Positions 12,836 through 24,049 of a stretch of 64,000 nt of DNA are shown here, piece after piece. The stretch lies in contig NC_088340.1 of the NCBI RefSeq assembly GCF_036884655.1, positions 31,348,501-31,412,500 on the forward strand, read 5' to 3'. This stretch comes from Musa acuminata AAA Group (Eukaryota > Streptophyta > Magnoliopsida > Zingiberales > Musaceae). The position numbers were made by a program, and so were the translations under genes. Within the stretch, counting starts at the first letter, position 1; every line of letters starts with the position of its first letter. A model generated the notes under the pieces. That model was not told where the DNA came from. It saw only the letters and a list, made by a program, of their open reading frames with translations, and did no database searches.

Positions 12836-13204
12836 TTGCAAATCGTCTTGGCAAATCGCTCTCGTACTCGCATGCTCGGACTTCTATCCAATCTGATGAC
12901 AACAAAACAAGAGAGAAGTACTATTGTTGACTATCTACAAAATATCAAAGTTATCATCAATGACATGGCTTTGATAGGTCATTCCCTCAATGATGAAGAA
13001 GTCATATTTTATACCCTTAATGACCTAGGAAGCGAGTACAAAGAATTGACAGTAGCAATTCGGGCATGCGACTCACAAATATCATTTGAAGAGCTCTATA
13101 ACAAGTTGACTGACTATGAGACGTATTTGAAGCACGATGACAGGTTGTCCGGACCAACTATCACAGCTCAGGTCAATCAAAAATCCAAGAGAAAGAGCAA
13201 CTAG
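12836..13204 (+). pseudogene. copia gag fragment
   Basis: The frame resembles the copia gag (UBN2-type) core, including the pattern YLQNIKVIINDMALIG followed by a ...LGSEYKELTVAIR motif and a coiled C-terminal part. The N-terminal gag half and the zinc knuckle are disrupted. It belongs to the 10970-16075 element. Confidence 0.75.
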
Positions 13205-13467
13205 TACAATAAGTACATCAACAAAGGTTTGGCTATGCTGCCTCGTAACCTTATGGGTCTTAAACCAAACCCCCCTCATTCACATCATCAACACTTCAAT
13301 CATCACTATTAAGGTGGTAACTTTCATAATCATCAATCCTGGAGTCCCACCTTACTAGCCAACAAAGAGTTGTTTGCCTGCTATGTGACAAAGTTGAACA
13401 CTCTACGAAAGTTTGTTGATCTCGACCTAAACTTCATGCTCCATCATAGTGTCCTTAGACGAATCTA

Positions 13468-13839
13468 ATGACTACTCCAACTACTTGCCAACCTAATTGG
13501 ATTATGGACTTTGGCACCTCTCATCAGGTCACCTATGATTTTCAGAACTTGTTCATCCACAACAATTATAACGGAAATGAAGATATCATCATCGGTGACG
13601 GTAAAAGAATTCTCATTACTTATATGGGTTCCACAATGCTTAATTCACTTAACACAACTATTATACTCGATGATGTTTTGTGTGTATCTCACATTAAACA
13701 AAACCTTATTTTCGTTTCTCAATTCTATACACAAAATAATGTCTTGATTGAATTCTTTCCTGATTCTTTTCTTGTTAATGATTTGAGCAAGGGGGCATCT
13801 TTAGTCCAAGGCCTGAATAAAGATAATATTTATGAGTGA
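13468..13839 (+). pseudogene. copia aspartic protease and gag-pre-integrase fragment
   Basis: The segment WIMDFGTSHQVT corresponds to the protease active-site region of copia polyproteins, with DFGTS in place of the usual D-S/T-G-A-S. It continues into the LDDVLCVSHIKQNL stretch typical of the gag-pre-integrase. A stop ends it at 13839. Confidence 0.75.
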
Positions 13840-14499
13840 CCATCAACTTCACAAATTACCCAGCTTACTGTTTATTCTTTAGTTGCAGCTTTAATTGATG
13901 TGTGGCATTGTCGTCTTAGTCACCCCTCACCCTTTATCTAATAAAAATTGTTTTTTTATTATTCTCTTCCTACTTTTAAAACTAGTAGCACTATCTCTCA
14001 TTATCATGCTTGTCTTAGCAATAAAAGTCATAGACTACCTTTTGGAACATCATCTATATCTTGCTCTAAACCATTTGAATTTATTTATACAGACGTTTGA
14101 AGCTCTGCCCCAATCCTTTTTTTTTTTTACAAGTTCAGATTTTATGTCATTTTTGTAGACTATTTCACTAAGTACACATGATTCTATCCTCTCCATAATA
14201 AATCTGATGTTTCAACAATCTTTACCAACTTTAGAAAGTTGGTCGAGAATTTCTTTTAGTCTTACATTAGAACAGTTTACTCTAATGGCAGAGGTGAATA
14301 TTAAGCTAGCACATCCTTCCTCTCAGCTTGTGGTACACAACACCTCAAGTCACCTTCACATACTCCACCCACATGCTACAACAAACTCCTTCCCTAAGGC
14401 TAGTGAACCTACTACAATTACTCAAGCTAAAAAATCTCTTCACTAGCGTAAAGTCATGTGCTAAGAATATGATGCTCTCATCCATAACTCTATAAGGAC

Positions 14500-15934
14500 C
14501 CTAGTACCCTTTCATCACACGCAAAATATCATTGGGTGTAAATGGGTCTTTCGAATTAACTGAAACCCAAACGGATCCGTTGCCCGATATAAAGCATATC
14601 TCATCACCAAAGGGTTTTATCAATGACTTGGTGTCGATTTTACAGAGACATTTAGTCTCGTTGTTAAACTCATAATAATCCGACTTATCTTAAGTTTGGT
14701 CATTTCAAAAGGCTGGTACCTATGACAACTGGATGTTAACAATATCTTTTTATAGGGGTCATTGACTAAAGATGTCTTTATGCAATAACCTCTTGGTTTC
14801 GTTCATTCTAAGTATCTGAGGTATGTTTGTAAACTACAAAAAACTATTTATGGACTTCGTCAAGCTCCAAGAGCTTGGTATACTGAACTTGGCTCATTTT
14901 TGACATTAATTGACTTCATCAATTCCAAATCTGAAACTTCGTTATTCCTATGATAACAAAATGAAAGCACAATATATCTTTTGGTATAGGTGGATGGTAT
15001 TATTATCATGGGCAATGATCCCGTGGAGACTCGGACATTCCTAAAGCATTTGACTAATTAATTCTCCTTGAAAGATTTAGGAACCTTGAGCTACTTTCTG
15101 AGAGTGGAAGCAACATTTACATCTTCAGGTCTCTTCCTATCACAAAGAAAGTATATTCAAGATTTATTATCAAAGACAAATATGTAGGATGCAAAAACGG
15201 TTACAACTCTCCTCTCTACTAGTGAATCACTCAAGTTATGTGATGGAAGCCCTATTACAAACTTCACTCAAAACTGACAAGTACTTAGCTCCTTATAGTA
15301 CTTGGTTCTCACCTATCCAGACATCTCATTTGTAGTCAATAAATTATCATAATTCATGCATTGACCATCTACTACGCATTGGTCTACTATCAAATGTATT
15401 TTGCAGTATCTTAAAAGGACCCTCAATCATGGTCTTTTCCTTCGCAAAAATGCTCCACTTCATCTCTATACCTTTGTTGATGCTGATTGGGTATGAAACT
15501 TTGATAATAGAACATCCATGTCAAGGTATATTATTTTCCTTGGCGCTACTCAAATCAGTTGGAGTTCTAAAAAATAAAAGGTAATTGCACAGTCTGAAGC
15601 TAAATACCATGTCATCGCCACTATCGTTACTGAACTCAATTGAATCATAAATATGCTCAAGGAACTCAACCTCAGCTCTACCGTTACTCATAAAATATAT
15701 TGTGATAATTTTGGAGCTACCTACTTATGTGTCAATCCAATGTTCCACTCCCACATGAAATACATTACCATCGACTTTCACTTTGTACGAGATCATGTTG
15801 TCAAATATCAACTACGTATTGCTCACATGTATACAGCTAATCAACTAGCAGACTCACTCACAAAGCCTCTTGCCTGCAAATTATTTTCATTGCATCGGTC
15901 CAAGATTGACATCCTTAATAGAAGCTTAATCTTG
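14500..15934 (+). pseudogene. copia reverse transcriptase and RNase H remnant
   Basis: Broken frames carry the RT entry motif GCKWVFRIN (about 14530), a damaged YVDD site (about 14990), and RNase H text ending in KIYCDNFGATYL and HTKPL-like ANQLADSLTKPL (15653-15937). Several stops interrupt it, so no functional enzyme can be made. Confidence 0.8.
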
Positions 15935-16075
15935 TGAGGGCATGATCGCATATAAGATTTTCTCAACTGCACGAGAAAATCTCTGAGCAGGAAAATCCTC
16001 TTTGCTAATATGTATAAATAGTCATCAAGTTCACTATCTCAAGCATACTATGTAATTACATTTCATACTCTATCA
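15935..16075 (+). repeat. Right LTR of the decayed copia element
   Basis: It starts TGAGGGCATGATCG and ends ATACTCTATCA, matching the left LTR along CTAATATGTATAAATAGTCA and TGTAATTACATTTCATA. It lies directly after the RNase H remnant. Confidence 0.7.
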
Positions 16076-16210
16076 GTGACAACAATCATCATTTCTTGGA
16101 GGGCACCCACTCGAAACCGTCCTCGTCCTCGACCTATGCCTCAAACCCTTCTATGTTATCAACATCAAGGGGATCTCCATTGACGGGGTGCTCCTAGCCA
16201 TCATGATGAG
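16076..16210. repeat. Right copy of the ~140-bp direct repeat flanking the copia remnant
   Basis: It is homologous, in the same orientation, to 10818-10960, as described for the left copy. It directly abuts the right LTR. Confidence 0.7.
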
Positions 16211-16939
16211 AAGTCAAAGCAAGCTATCAGTAGAGCAATACAAACAAAGTGTTTGATGCTTGTCCATAATAGTTTTTAGTTCTTATTTTCTACTATTTTC
16301 TCCTTTTTTTATATTTTCTAAAGAGTATATTGTACTGGGTATAAAACATTATTGTCAGCCTCATTTTATTTATTGTCAGAGTTTTTATTTCATATTTTCA
16401 TCATGTAAAATTTAAAAAATATTTTTAGTTATATGACACCGAGCGATGGGGAAAATGACCCAAAATAATATCGATCTCACGTGCCACTAGCTTATTTTAT
16501 AGTTTGCAGCCTATCAATATGAAACATCAACTATCTCATAACCTTAAAACCTCCTGGGTGGCGCTAGGGAGGATGAAGCTTTAGGTATATAAGCCCCCTT
16601 TATGTGCACTACTCCATATTATTCGAATCCTTTTTTAGCTACATTCAGCTCGTATTCGAATCACTTTTGAGCCTAATAAAAGCTAATTGCTTTATGTTGC
16701 TTTGGATCCTGATTTTCTTATTCTTTTCATGTGTGATGATAAAAAAGTACTCTCATTTGTCTTTCTGACCTTTTCTTTGTTATGCATGTCCTTTATGGAT
16801 CGCACAAGGTTAAGATTTCGATTGACCATTCCAGATACATATTGTTTGAGTGTCACACACCTTAGACAATCCCAGTGAAGGATATGATAGAATGGCATCA
16901 AAGCAAGTAAAACAAGCATCAAATTGCCATGGTAGAATA

Positions 16940-17033
16940 GTGTGGCAAAACCAGCATTGTTGTACAACATGGGCAAAAATAATGCAGTGTGGCAAAACCA
17001 GCATTGTTGTCCAACATGGGCAAAAATAATGCA
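16940..17033. repeat. 47-bp tandem duplication
   Basis: GTGTGGCAAAACCAGCATTG begins at 16940 and again at 16987. The two 47-bp units differ at one visible position (TGTACAAC versus TGTCCAAC). It lies in the gypsy leader region. Confidence 0.9.
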
Positions 17034-17466
17034 TGATTTGTTCTCGAGAATAAATAAGCACTCAGCACAAAAACTAGCAAAACTACTTAAGTGGAGTGTG
17101 GCATATGTAGTGATGTTCCCATGGTGCAAGAGTTCTCCCACACAAAATAAGCAAAAGTTGAAAGGCGACCTTAATGACATAGAAGTCCTAATGAAAGAGT
17201 GGTCGAGTTGGAGCTGCAACTTGACCTTGTCAACCAAAAGTTAACATAATTTACATAAGTGGGGAGCTTTTTGAAGTGATAGAGCCCATGCAAACAGGGT
17301 TGGAATCTCGACTGGATCAATTGGAGCTCCGAATCAAAAGGTTGACAGATAACACGAGAGGGTTTATGCAATACTTACAAGGGCAAGCAAGAGACTTCAC
17401 AACTCAAGTTTCAATACTCATGTAAGCTACACATGCAAGTGGAGGAATATCCGGCGACCATCTCTT

Positions 17467-19015
17467 TGTTAGGATCGGTGAATTAGTGTAGCGGATTAAA
17501 ACTTATAAGTTTGAAAACGAATTCGTAAATACGAGGAGATTTTGTTTCATAGTAACTTGAGTAGATGAAAACCTAAAACTAGCAGTAGTGTAAATAATAA
17601 TTTCAGGAAAGTAAAAACTCACACATTCAAGAAACACAATAATTTAAAGTGGTTCGGTCAAAATGACCTATATCCACTTGCGAAGCCTTCTTCGATGAGG
17701 CTCCCAACTTCTACTAGCAAATCACTTTGAAATAGAAGGACAAATACCCCTCTTACAACCTTTTACAAGTGGTTGAGACTCTTACAAATTTTCAACGAGA
17801 AAGGAGGTGAACAATCAAGCAATTGAAAATAAGACTTGCTAAAGACTTTGCTAAGACTTTATCTCAATTTCTTACTCATCAAAAGGTTGTCTTCTCTACT
17901 GAGAATTGAAGGGTATTTATAGGCCCCAAAAGGATTCAAATTTGGGTTCTAAATTTTGAATTCTCTTGGGTTTCAGAGGCTAGCGATGCCACCGACTGAC
18001 GGTGGCAGTGCCACCGACTGACGGTGGCAGTGCCACCGCCTGTCAATATCATATCGACCGTTTACTAGCAGTGCCACCGCTCAGTCCAGCGGTGCCACCG
18101 CTCAACTCTTGAGTTCTGGGCGGTGCCACCGCCTACACTATTTCAGCTCACTGGTTGGGCTCCAAACTTGGCCCAAACCAGTCTGAATTCGGGCCCAATT
18201 GGCCCCTAACCGGGTTATAGGATTAATCCTTAATCCTAACCCTAATTATATGCAAACTACGAGCTTAAAAGATAGTCCTAAGTAAGTTTTTAACTGGCAA
18301 TGTCGAGTTTTCTTCTGGCGAGTTTTTCGACGAACTTCCGGCGGACTTCCAATACACCCTCGGATTTCTTCCGGCGGACTCCCAATAGGCTCCTGATCTT
18401 GTGGCGAGTTCAGCGAGCAACCGAGCCTTCTCGGTGATCTCCACGAACCTCCGACGATCTCTTCGGCGGACTTCCGAAAACTCCGACAAGTCTCCGATTT
18501 CCTCTCGGTTGGTTCTGGCAGCATCTCCGATGAATCTTCGGACTTTCGAACACCCACCAAACTTGACTCCGATAGACTTGCTTTATGTCTTCAAGCTATC
18601 ATAGTTAATCCTGTACATATAAAATAAAACTTCGATCGAGATAATTAATCCTAAGCAATTAATCAAGTTGTCCAGCATGTCATTGGTCCCTCAGACGCTT
18701 CGTCCGATTCTTCGGTGCATCATCCTTTCTTGTAGCCTATTGTCCGATCGGTCTGTTGACTCCGCAACTCCGATATCCTTGGCACAATACCCGCTCTTCT
18801 TGGCCCGATGCCCGAATTCACAACCCGAAGTCTTCTGTCGATACGTCGACCGATCTGCCGGCCCGACATCCAATCTTCTGACATGTTCCTCCGGCACAAC
18901 ATGATTTTCCAGCTTTAATTATCTCATCTTGATTGAAGCATCCTACGTCACTCAAAATATAGATTAAATCATAAACACATCAAATGGTTTCATCATTAAA
19001 ATACGAGATTCAACA
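17467..19015 (-). repeat. 3' LTR of the gag-only copia element
   Basis: This 1549-bp repeat is the left-hand copy in window coordinates and the 3' LTR in element orientation. It contains a cluster of TGCCACCG/CGGTGGCA palindromic motifs (17985-18135) and a TCTCCG/TCCGGCGG-rich part (18300-18560). By eye it is roughly 90-95% identical to the other LTR. Small open frames on both strands are shared by both LTRs and are not genes. Confidence 0.85.
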
Positions 19016-19030
19016 ATCTCCCCATTTTTT

Positions 19031-21477
19031 ATGATGACAACCACTTGATGACGGAGTTAACCTTAACTCCCGAAGTTTAAATAAACTCCCTCTATCAATA
19101 TGCCATATTGATAGAAACTCTTGGATTCAAAAATCCAAGCAACATGTCATCATAAACTTATGCATAACATGTCATGTCATCAACATACTTCTCCCCCTTT
19201 GTCATCAACAAAAAGGAGAGGTACCACAATCAAGTGTTTATTATATAAGTTCAACTCATTGCATGAAAAACATAATTTCTAGTTTTATTATCATGCAGTT
19301 TTGAAGCTAGAAAATTTAATAAGTGTTACATCATGCTTAGAACATTCAAGCTATCAAATTTTTGATATGCAAGTTTTACAACCTACATGATAGCACTTTT
19401 GCTTCTTTTAAGATAGCAACTTCTACATCATGCAAGCTAGCAAATTAGAGATGTTCAAGAAGGCAACTCTTGTTTCTTGAAGTATGCAAGTTGCAAGCTA
19501 GCAAATTTTTGCTTCTCATACAATGTTTGAGCTTGCAATTTTGCTTTCGTTTCAAAGTGCAAGTTTAGCATGTTTAGCATTTTGAGATAGGCAAGATAGC
19601 ATATTTTTGTATTTTCTTGAGATTTCAAGCTAGCAATTATCGGTGATATTCAAGATAGCAATTTCTTCTCTTTTGAGAAGTGTAATTTTTGCTTTCATCT
19701 TGAATTATGCAAGCTAGCTAGTTTGTCTCTTTTCATGATGTCCACGTTAGAAATTCTTGCTCCCCCTTTATCATTGTCAAAAAGAAGGGAAGACCCTTAT
19801 ATCAATTTTCAGATTATGACAAAGGTAAGTATCAATCTTATTTGTATATCATTATATATTCAAATTAAAATATACATAATTTCAAAAACCTTATTTTTCA
19901 TTCATGACACCGAAAAATAAATCAATCATCATTAATGAGCATATCATACATGATACTCAAACAATAAAATTTTTAAGCATTTATCAACATGTTGATCATG
20001 ATACCAAACATTCATCATTTAAAGCATTCATGATACTCATCATATGCAATACATCATGTACATCATTATCATAAGTATTGCATACATCATTTCAAATTCA
20101 TGAATATTTCATCATTGCATGCATCATACCAAATCATAAAGTATAAATCATCATTGCATGCATGATTCCAAATCATCATTTTATCATAAAATGATAATTA
20201 TTGATTTTCACATTATTTCAAAAAAATCAAAGTGTTGCATGCATTTTTATCTAAGGGAAAAATCAGGATATTGCATGCATTTTTATCTAAGGAAAAAATC
20301 ATAGTGTTGCATGTATCATTCCAAAACATTTAAAGTCATGCAAGTCATAAATACAAAGAAATCATGTCATGAAAGATAAAATCATTTTAATACCAAAAGA
20401 CATGATTCATATAGTAAATATCTTCTTTAAATAAAATATCAAGAAAAATCATAGGAGTACAAAGAAGAGATCGTATTTTAAAAGAAAATGAAGTAATAAA
20501 TCCAAGAACTCACAAGGAAAAATCATGATTCATTTAGAAAATCTCCTCTTAAGAAAATATCAAGTAGAATCATAGGAGATCGATTAATGAGAAATTTTGA
20601 TTCATAATAAAATCTCATGTATCAAATGTCGAGAAATCAAAATGATGATTCATAAAAAATCACAAGTTATATTCAATTCATGAATACCGAAAGAACATTC
20701 AAGATTCATTTGGATAATTTTTCTTCTTTAGTAAATGACAAGAAGAAACATGGGAGTTAAAAAAAATAAGATCTTGATTCATAAGCAATTTCAAGTTATA
20801 AATCATGAAAAATTAAGATCATGATTTTGATAAAGATTTATTCAAATTTAAATCATCAAAATTAATTTCATGGTCCAAGAGATTCATAAAAGTGATATAA
20901 ATAGATTCATTAATCTCCCTTTTGGAAAAATCAAGAAAGTAGGAAAAATAAATTTTTCTAAGAGAAACCTTTTCTCTTTTTAGTTGTTTCAATTCATGTG
21001 ATTTATTTTATTTATGTCAAGTAAATACATGCATCAATATTTAAAACCAAAAAATGAATTTGGTCATGAAAACCATCAAGATCACTAAATCACAATAATC
21101 ATCGTTTACAACCTTAAAATCTCATGCATAAAATCGTCAATCATGTTATCAAAACATTTAATATTTTCATTATATCATTATGCATTACTTCAAATCAAAT
21201 ATGATTTTATTTAATCAAAATCAAGAAATAACAATGGAAATCAACATGAGACACATTATTACTTCTTAACCACATATAGCATGATTTCATAGGTATTTTC
21301 AATCAAAATCATTTTGTTTATCATAAATATGTAATTTTCATGATTATTTTCAAAATTACTAGAATGATAAGCATGATTCCTAATTTTTGCATTTTCTTTA
21401 TTAAATTATTAAACATATAATTTTCAAGAAAATTAATTCTAAACTAAATAAAAAAGGAAAATACATCATGAAAAGCA
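19031..21477. other. AT-rich non-coding interior of the gag-only element
   Basis: No coding frame of note is visible. The sequence is dominated by ATCAT, GCATGCAT and AAATCATG repeats, including a ~47-bp tandem unit with TTGCATGCATTTTTATCTAA near 20230-20310. It occupies the place where pol would be in a complete copia element. Confidence 0.7.
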
Positions 21478-22423
21478 TCATGTAATTTCGAAGTAAATTA
21501 AGGGGGTTTTGATTACCTCATCGTTGAATGTCGTTAAGACGTAGTTTGCCACCTCGTCTTTCTTGATTTTCTCCGCGTCTTCGGAGGAGCTCGATTCATC
21601 CCACTTTATGTTCTTTTTCTTACGTTCAAAGCAAGTAGTTCCGTTCTTTTTGTTCTTAAATTTTTGTTTCTTTAATTTTTTAAATTTCTTAATGAGTAGT
21701 TCTTGTTCACCATCACTTGAGCTTATGCTCGAGTGGTCTTCATGTGTTCTATGTCCCAAATCCTTCCTGTCCTTTGGAAGGTTGTTCTCAAGTTCTCTTT
21801 TTGTCACATTGTTCATTTCGTAGGTCATTAAAGACCCAATTAGTTCTTCGAGAGGAAATGTCTTAAGGTTCTGGGCCTCTTAAATGGCCGTAACTTTTGG
21901 ATCCCAACTTTTTGGAAGGGATCTTAAGATTTTAGTTACTAGTTCAAAGTTAGAAAAAACTTTTACTAAGAGTTTTGAGTCCATTGATGACATCCGTGAA
22001 ACGGATGTACATGTCTCCAATCGATTCACTTGGTTTCATTCGGAAAAGTTTGTAAGAGTGCATAAGAATGTTAATTTTGGACTCTTTCACTCGGCTAGTG
22101 CCTTCATGAGTGACCTCAAGAGTTCTTCAAATATCAAAAGCCGAATCACAAATCGAAACACGATTAAATTCATTTTTGTTAAGTGCACGATATATAGCAT
22201 TCATAGACTTTGCGGTTAAAGCAAAAACTTTCTTCTCCGATTCATCCCATTCGCTCATCGGAAGAGAAGATTTTTGAAATCCATTTTCGATAATATTCCA
22301 AAGCTTGAGATTCAACGATAGTAAGAAAACTCTCATTCGAGTTTTCCAATAAGTGTAGTCTGTCCCATTGAAAAAGAGAGAACGAATAAGAGAGTGACCC
22401 TCTTGAAAGCTGTAAAGAGTCAT
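21478..22423 (-). pseudogene. copia gag of the gag-only element, broken by stops
   Basis: The N-terminal part (22127-22423) starts MTLYSFQEGHS and contains NGTDYTYWKTRMRVFL, the classic copia gag entry motif. It stops where the family normally continues with a Trp codon, so one base change (TGG to TGA) probably closed it. A second stop lies near 21880. The distal part (21478-21828) is a Lys- and Ser/Asp-rich tail with MTYEMN and SSSSEDAEK. Reading resumes in the same frame, so decay is recent or modest. I have not restored the frame. Confidence 0.8.
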
Positions 22424-22473
22424 TTCTATTTGGGTGTTAAACCAAAGTAGAAAACCGTAGCTCTGATACCAAT

Positions 22474-24031
22474 TGTTAGGATTGGAGCGGCACTAAGAGA
22501 GGGGGGGGGGGGTGAATTAGTGCAGCGGATTAAAACTCATAAGTTTGAAAATGAATTCGTAAATATGAGGAGATTTCGTTTTGATAGTAACTTGAGTAGA
22601 TAAAAACCGAAAACTAGCAGTAGTGTAAATAACAATTTCAAGAAAGTAAGAACTCACACATTCAAGAAATACACTAATTTAAAGTGGTTCGGTCAAAATA
22701 ACTTACATCCACTTATGAAGCCTTCTTCGATGAGGCTCCCAGCTTCCACTAGCAAATTACTTTGAAGGGAAAGGACAAATATCCCTCTTACAACCTTTTA
22801 CAAGTTTTTCACACTCTTACAAATTTTCAACGAGAAAGAAGGAGGCGAACACTCAAGCAATTGAAAATAAGACTTGCTAAAGACTTTGCTAAGGCTTTAT
22901 CCCAATTTCTTACTCATCAAAAGGTTATTTTCTCTGTTAAGAATTGAGGGATATTTATAGGCCCCAAGAGGATTCAAATTTGGGCTCCAAATTTTGAATT
23001 CTCTTGGGTTTCCGAGGCTGGCGGTGGCACCGCTTGTCAATGTCATATCGACCATTTACTGGCGGTGCCACCGCTCAGTCCAGCAATGCCACCGCTCAAC
23101 TCTCGGGTTCTGGGCGGTGCCACCGCCTATTCTGGCGGTGCCACCGCCTACACTATTTCAGCTCACTGGTTGGGCTCCAAACTTGGCCCAAACAAGTCCG
23201 AATTCGGGCCCAATTGGCCGCTAACCGGATTATAGGATTAACCCTTAATCTTAACCCTAATTATATGCAAACTGCGAGCTTAAAAGATAGTTCTATGCAA
23301 GTTTTTAACCGGCAACGTTGAGTTTCCTTCCGGCGAGTTTTTCGGCGAACTTCCGGTGGACTTCCAATACACCCTCGGATTTCTTCCGGCGGACTCCCAA
23401 TAGGCTCCCGATCTTGTGGCGAGTTCAGCGAGCAACCGAGCCTTCTCGGTGATCTCCACGAACCTCCGACGATCTCTTCGGCGGACTTCCGAAAACTCCG
23501 ACAAGTCTCCGATTTCCTCTCGGTTGGTTCCGACAGCATCTCCGATGAATCTTCGGACTTTCGAACACCCACCAAACTTGACTCCGATAGACTTGCTTTA
23601 TGTCTTCAAGCTATCATAGTTAATCCTGTACATATAAAATAAAACTTCGATCGAGATAATTAATCCTAAGTAATTAATCAAGTTGTCCAGCATGTCATTG
23701 GTCCCTCAGACGCTTCGTCCGATTCTTCGGTGCATCATCCTTTCTTGTAGCCTATTGCCCGATCGGTCTGTTGACTCCGCAACTCCGATATCCTTGGCGC
23801 AATACCCGCTCTTCTTGGCCCGATGCCCGAATTCACAACCCGAAGTCTTCTGTCGATACGTCGACCGATCTGCCGGCCCGACATCCAATCTTCTGACATA
23901 TTCCTCCGGCACAACATGATTTTTCTGCTTTAATTGTCTCATCCTGATCGAAGCATCCTGCTCACTCAAAACGTAGATTAAATCATAAATACATATCAAG
24001 TGGTTTCATCATCAAAATACAAGATTCAACA
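22474..24031 (-). repeat. 5' LTR of the gag-only copia element
   Basis: This 1558-bp repeat is the 5' LTR in element orientation. It differs from the other copy by an added GAGCGGCACTAAGAGAGG segment and an 11-G run (22501-22511), and by loss of some TGCCACCG units (23020-23155). Confidence 0.85.
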
Positions 24032-24049
24032 CTCTCATCGAGATTAAGG

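Larger units (their letters stand above)
10970..16075 (+). mobile_element. Decayed Ty1/copia LTR retrotransposon
   Basis: Two short LTRs (about 10970-11106 and 15935-16075) share ATGTATAAATAGTCATCAAG and end in CATTTCATA...TCA. A primer-binding site (TGGTATCAAAGC, 11107-11118) matches the usual initiator Met tRNA complement with one change. Internal order is gag, protease, integrase, reverse transcriptase and RNase H, the copia arrangement. Many stops and frameshifts interrupt pol. At about 14990 the YVDD catalytic motif is degraded: a stop precedes VD and the second Asp is Gly. LTRs are visibly diverged and I see no clean target duplication. The element is dead. Confidence 0.85.
17467..24031 (-). 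mobile_element. gag-only (non-autonomous) Ty1/copia LTR retrotransposon
   Basis: Long direct repeats 17467-19015 and 22474-24031 are LTRs with TGTTRG...CAACA ends. On the minus strand the primer-binding site TGGTATCAGAGC (22460-22471) adjoins the 22474-24031 LTR, and a polypurine tract (AAAAAATGGGGAGAT, about 19016-19030) adjoins the other LTR, so the element reads right to left. The 3.46-kb interior has gag (about 21478-22423, minus) and then 2.4 kb of AT-rich DNA with no protease, integrase, RT or RNase H. The flanks CTCTT (17462-17466) and CTCTC (24032-24036) match at 4 of 5 positions, and the gypsy gag reading resumes across them. Confidence 0.85.

Noticed and set aside
18246..18904. Open frames repeated at 23261-23999 on both strands
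   Set aside because: They are inside the two LTRs of the gag-only element and occur only because the LTRs are duplicated.
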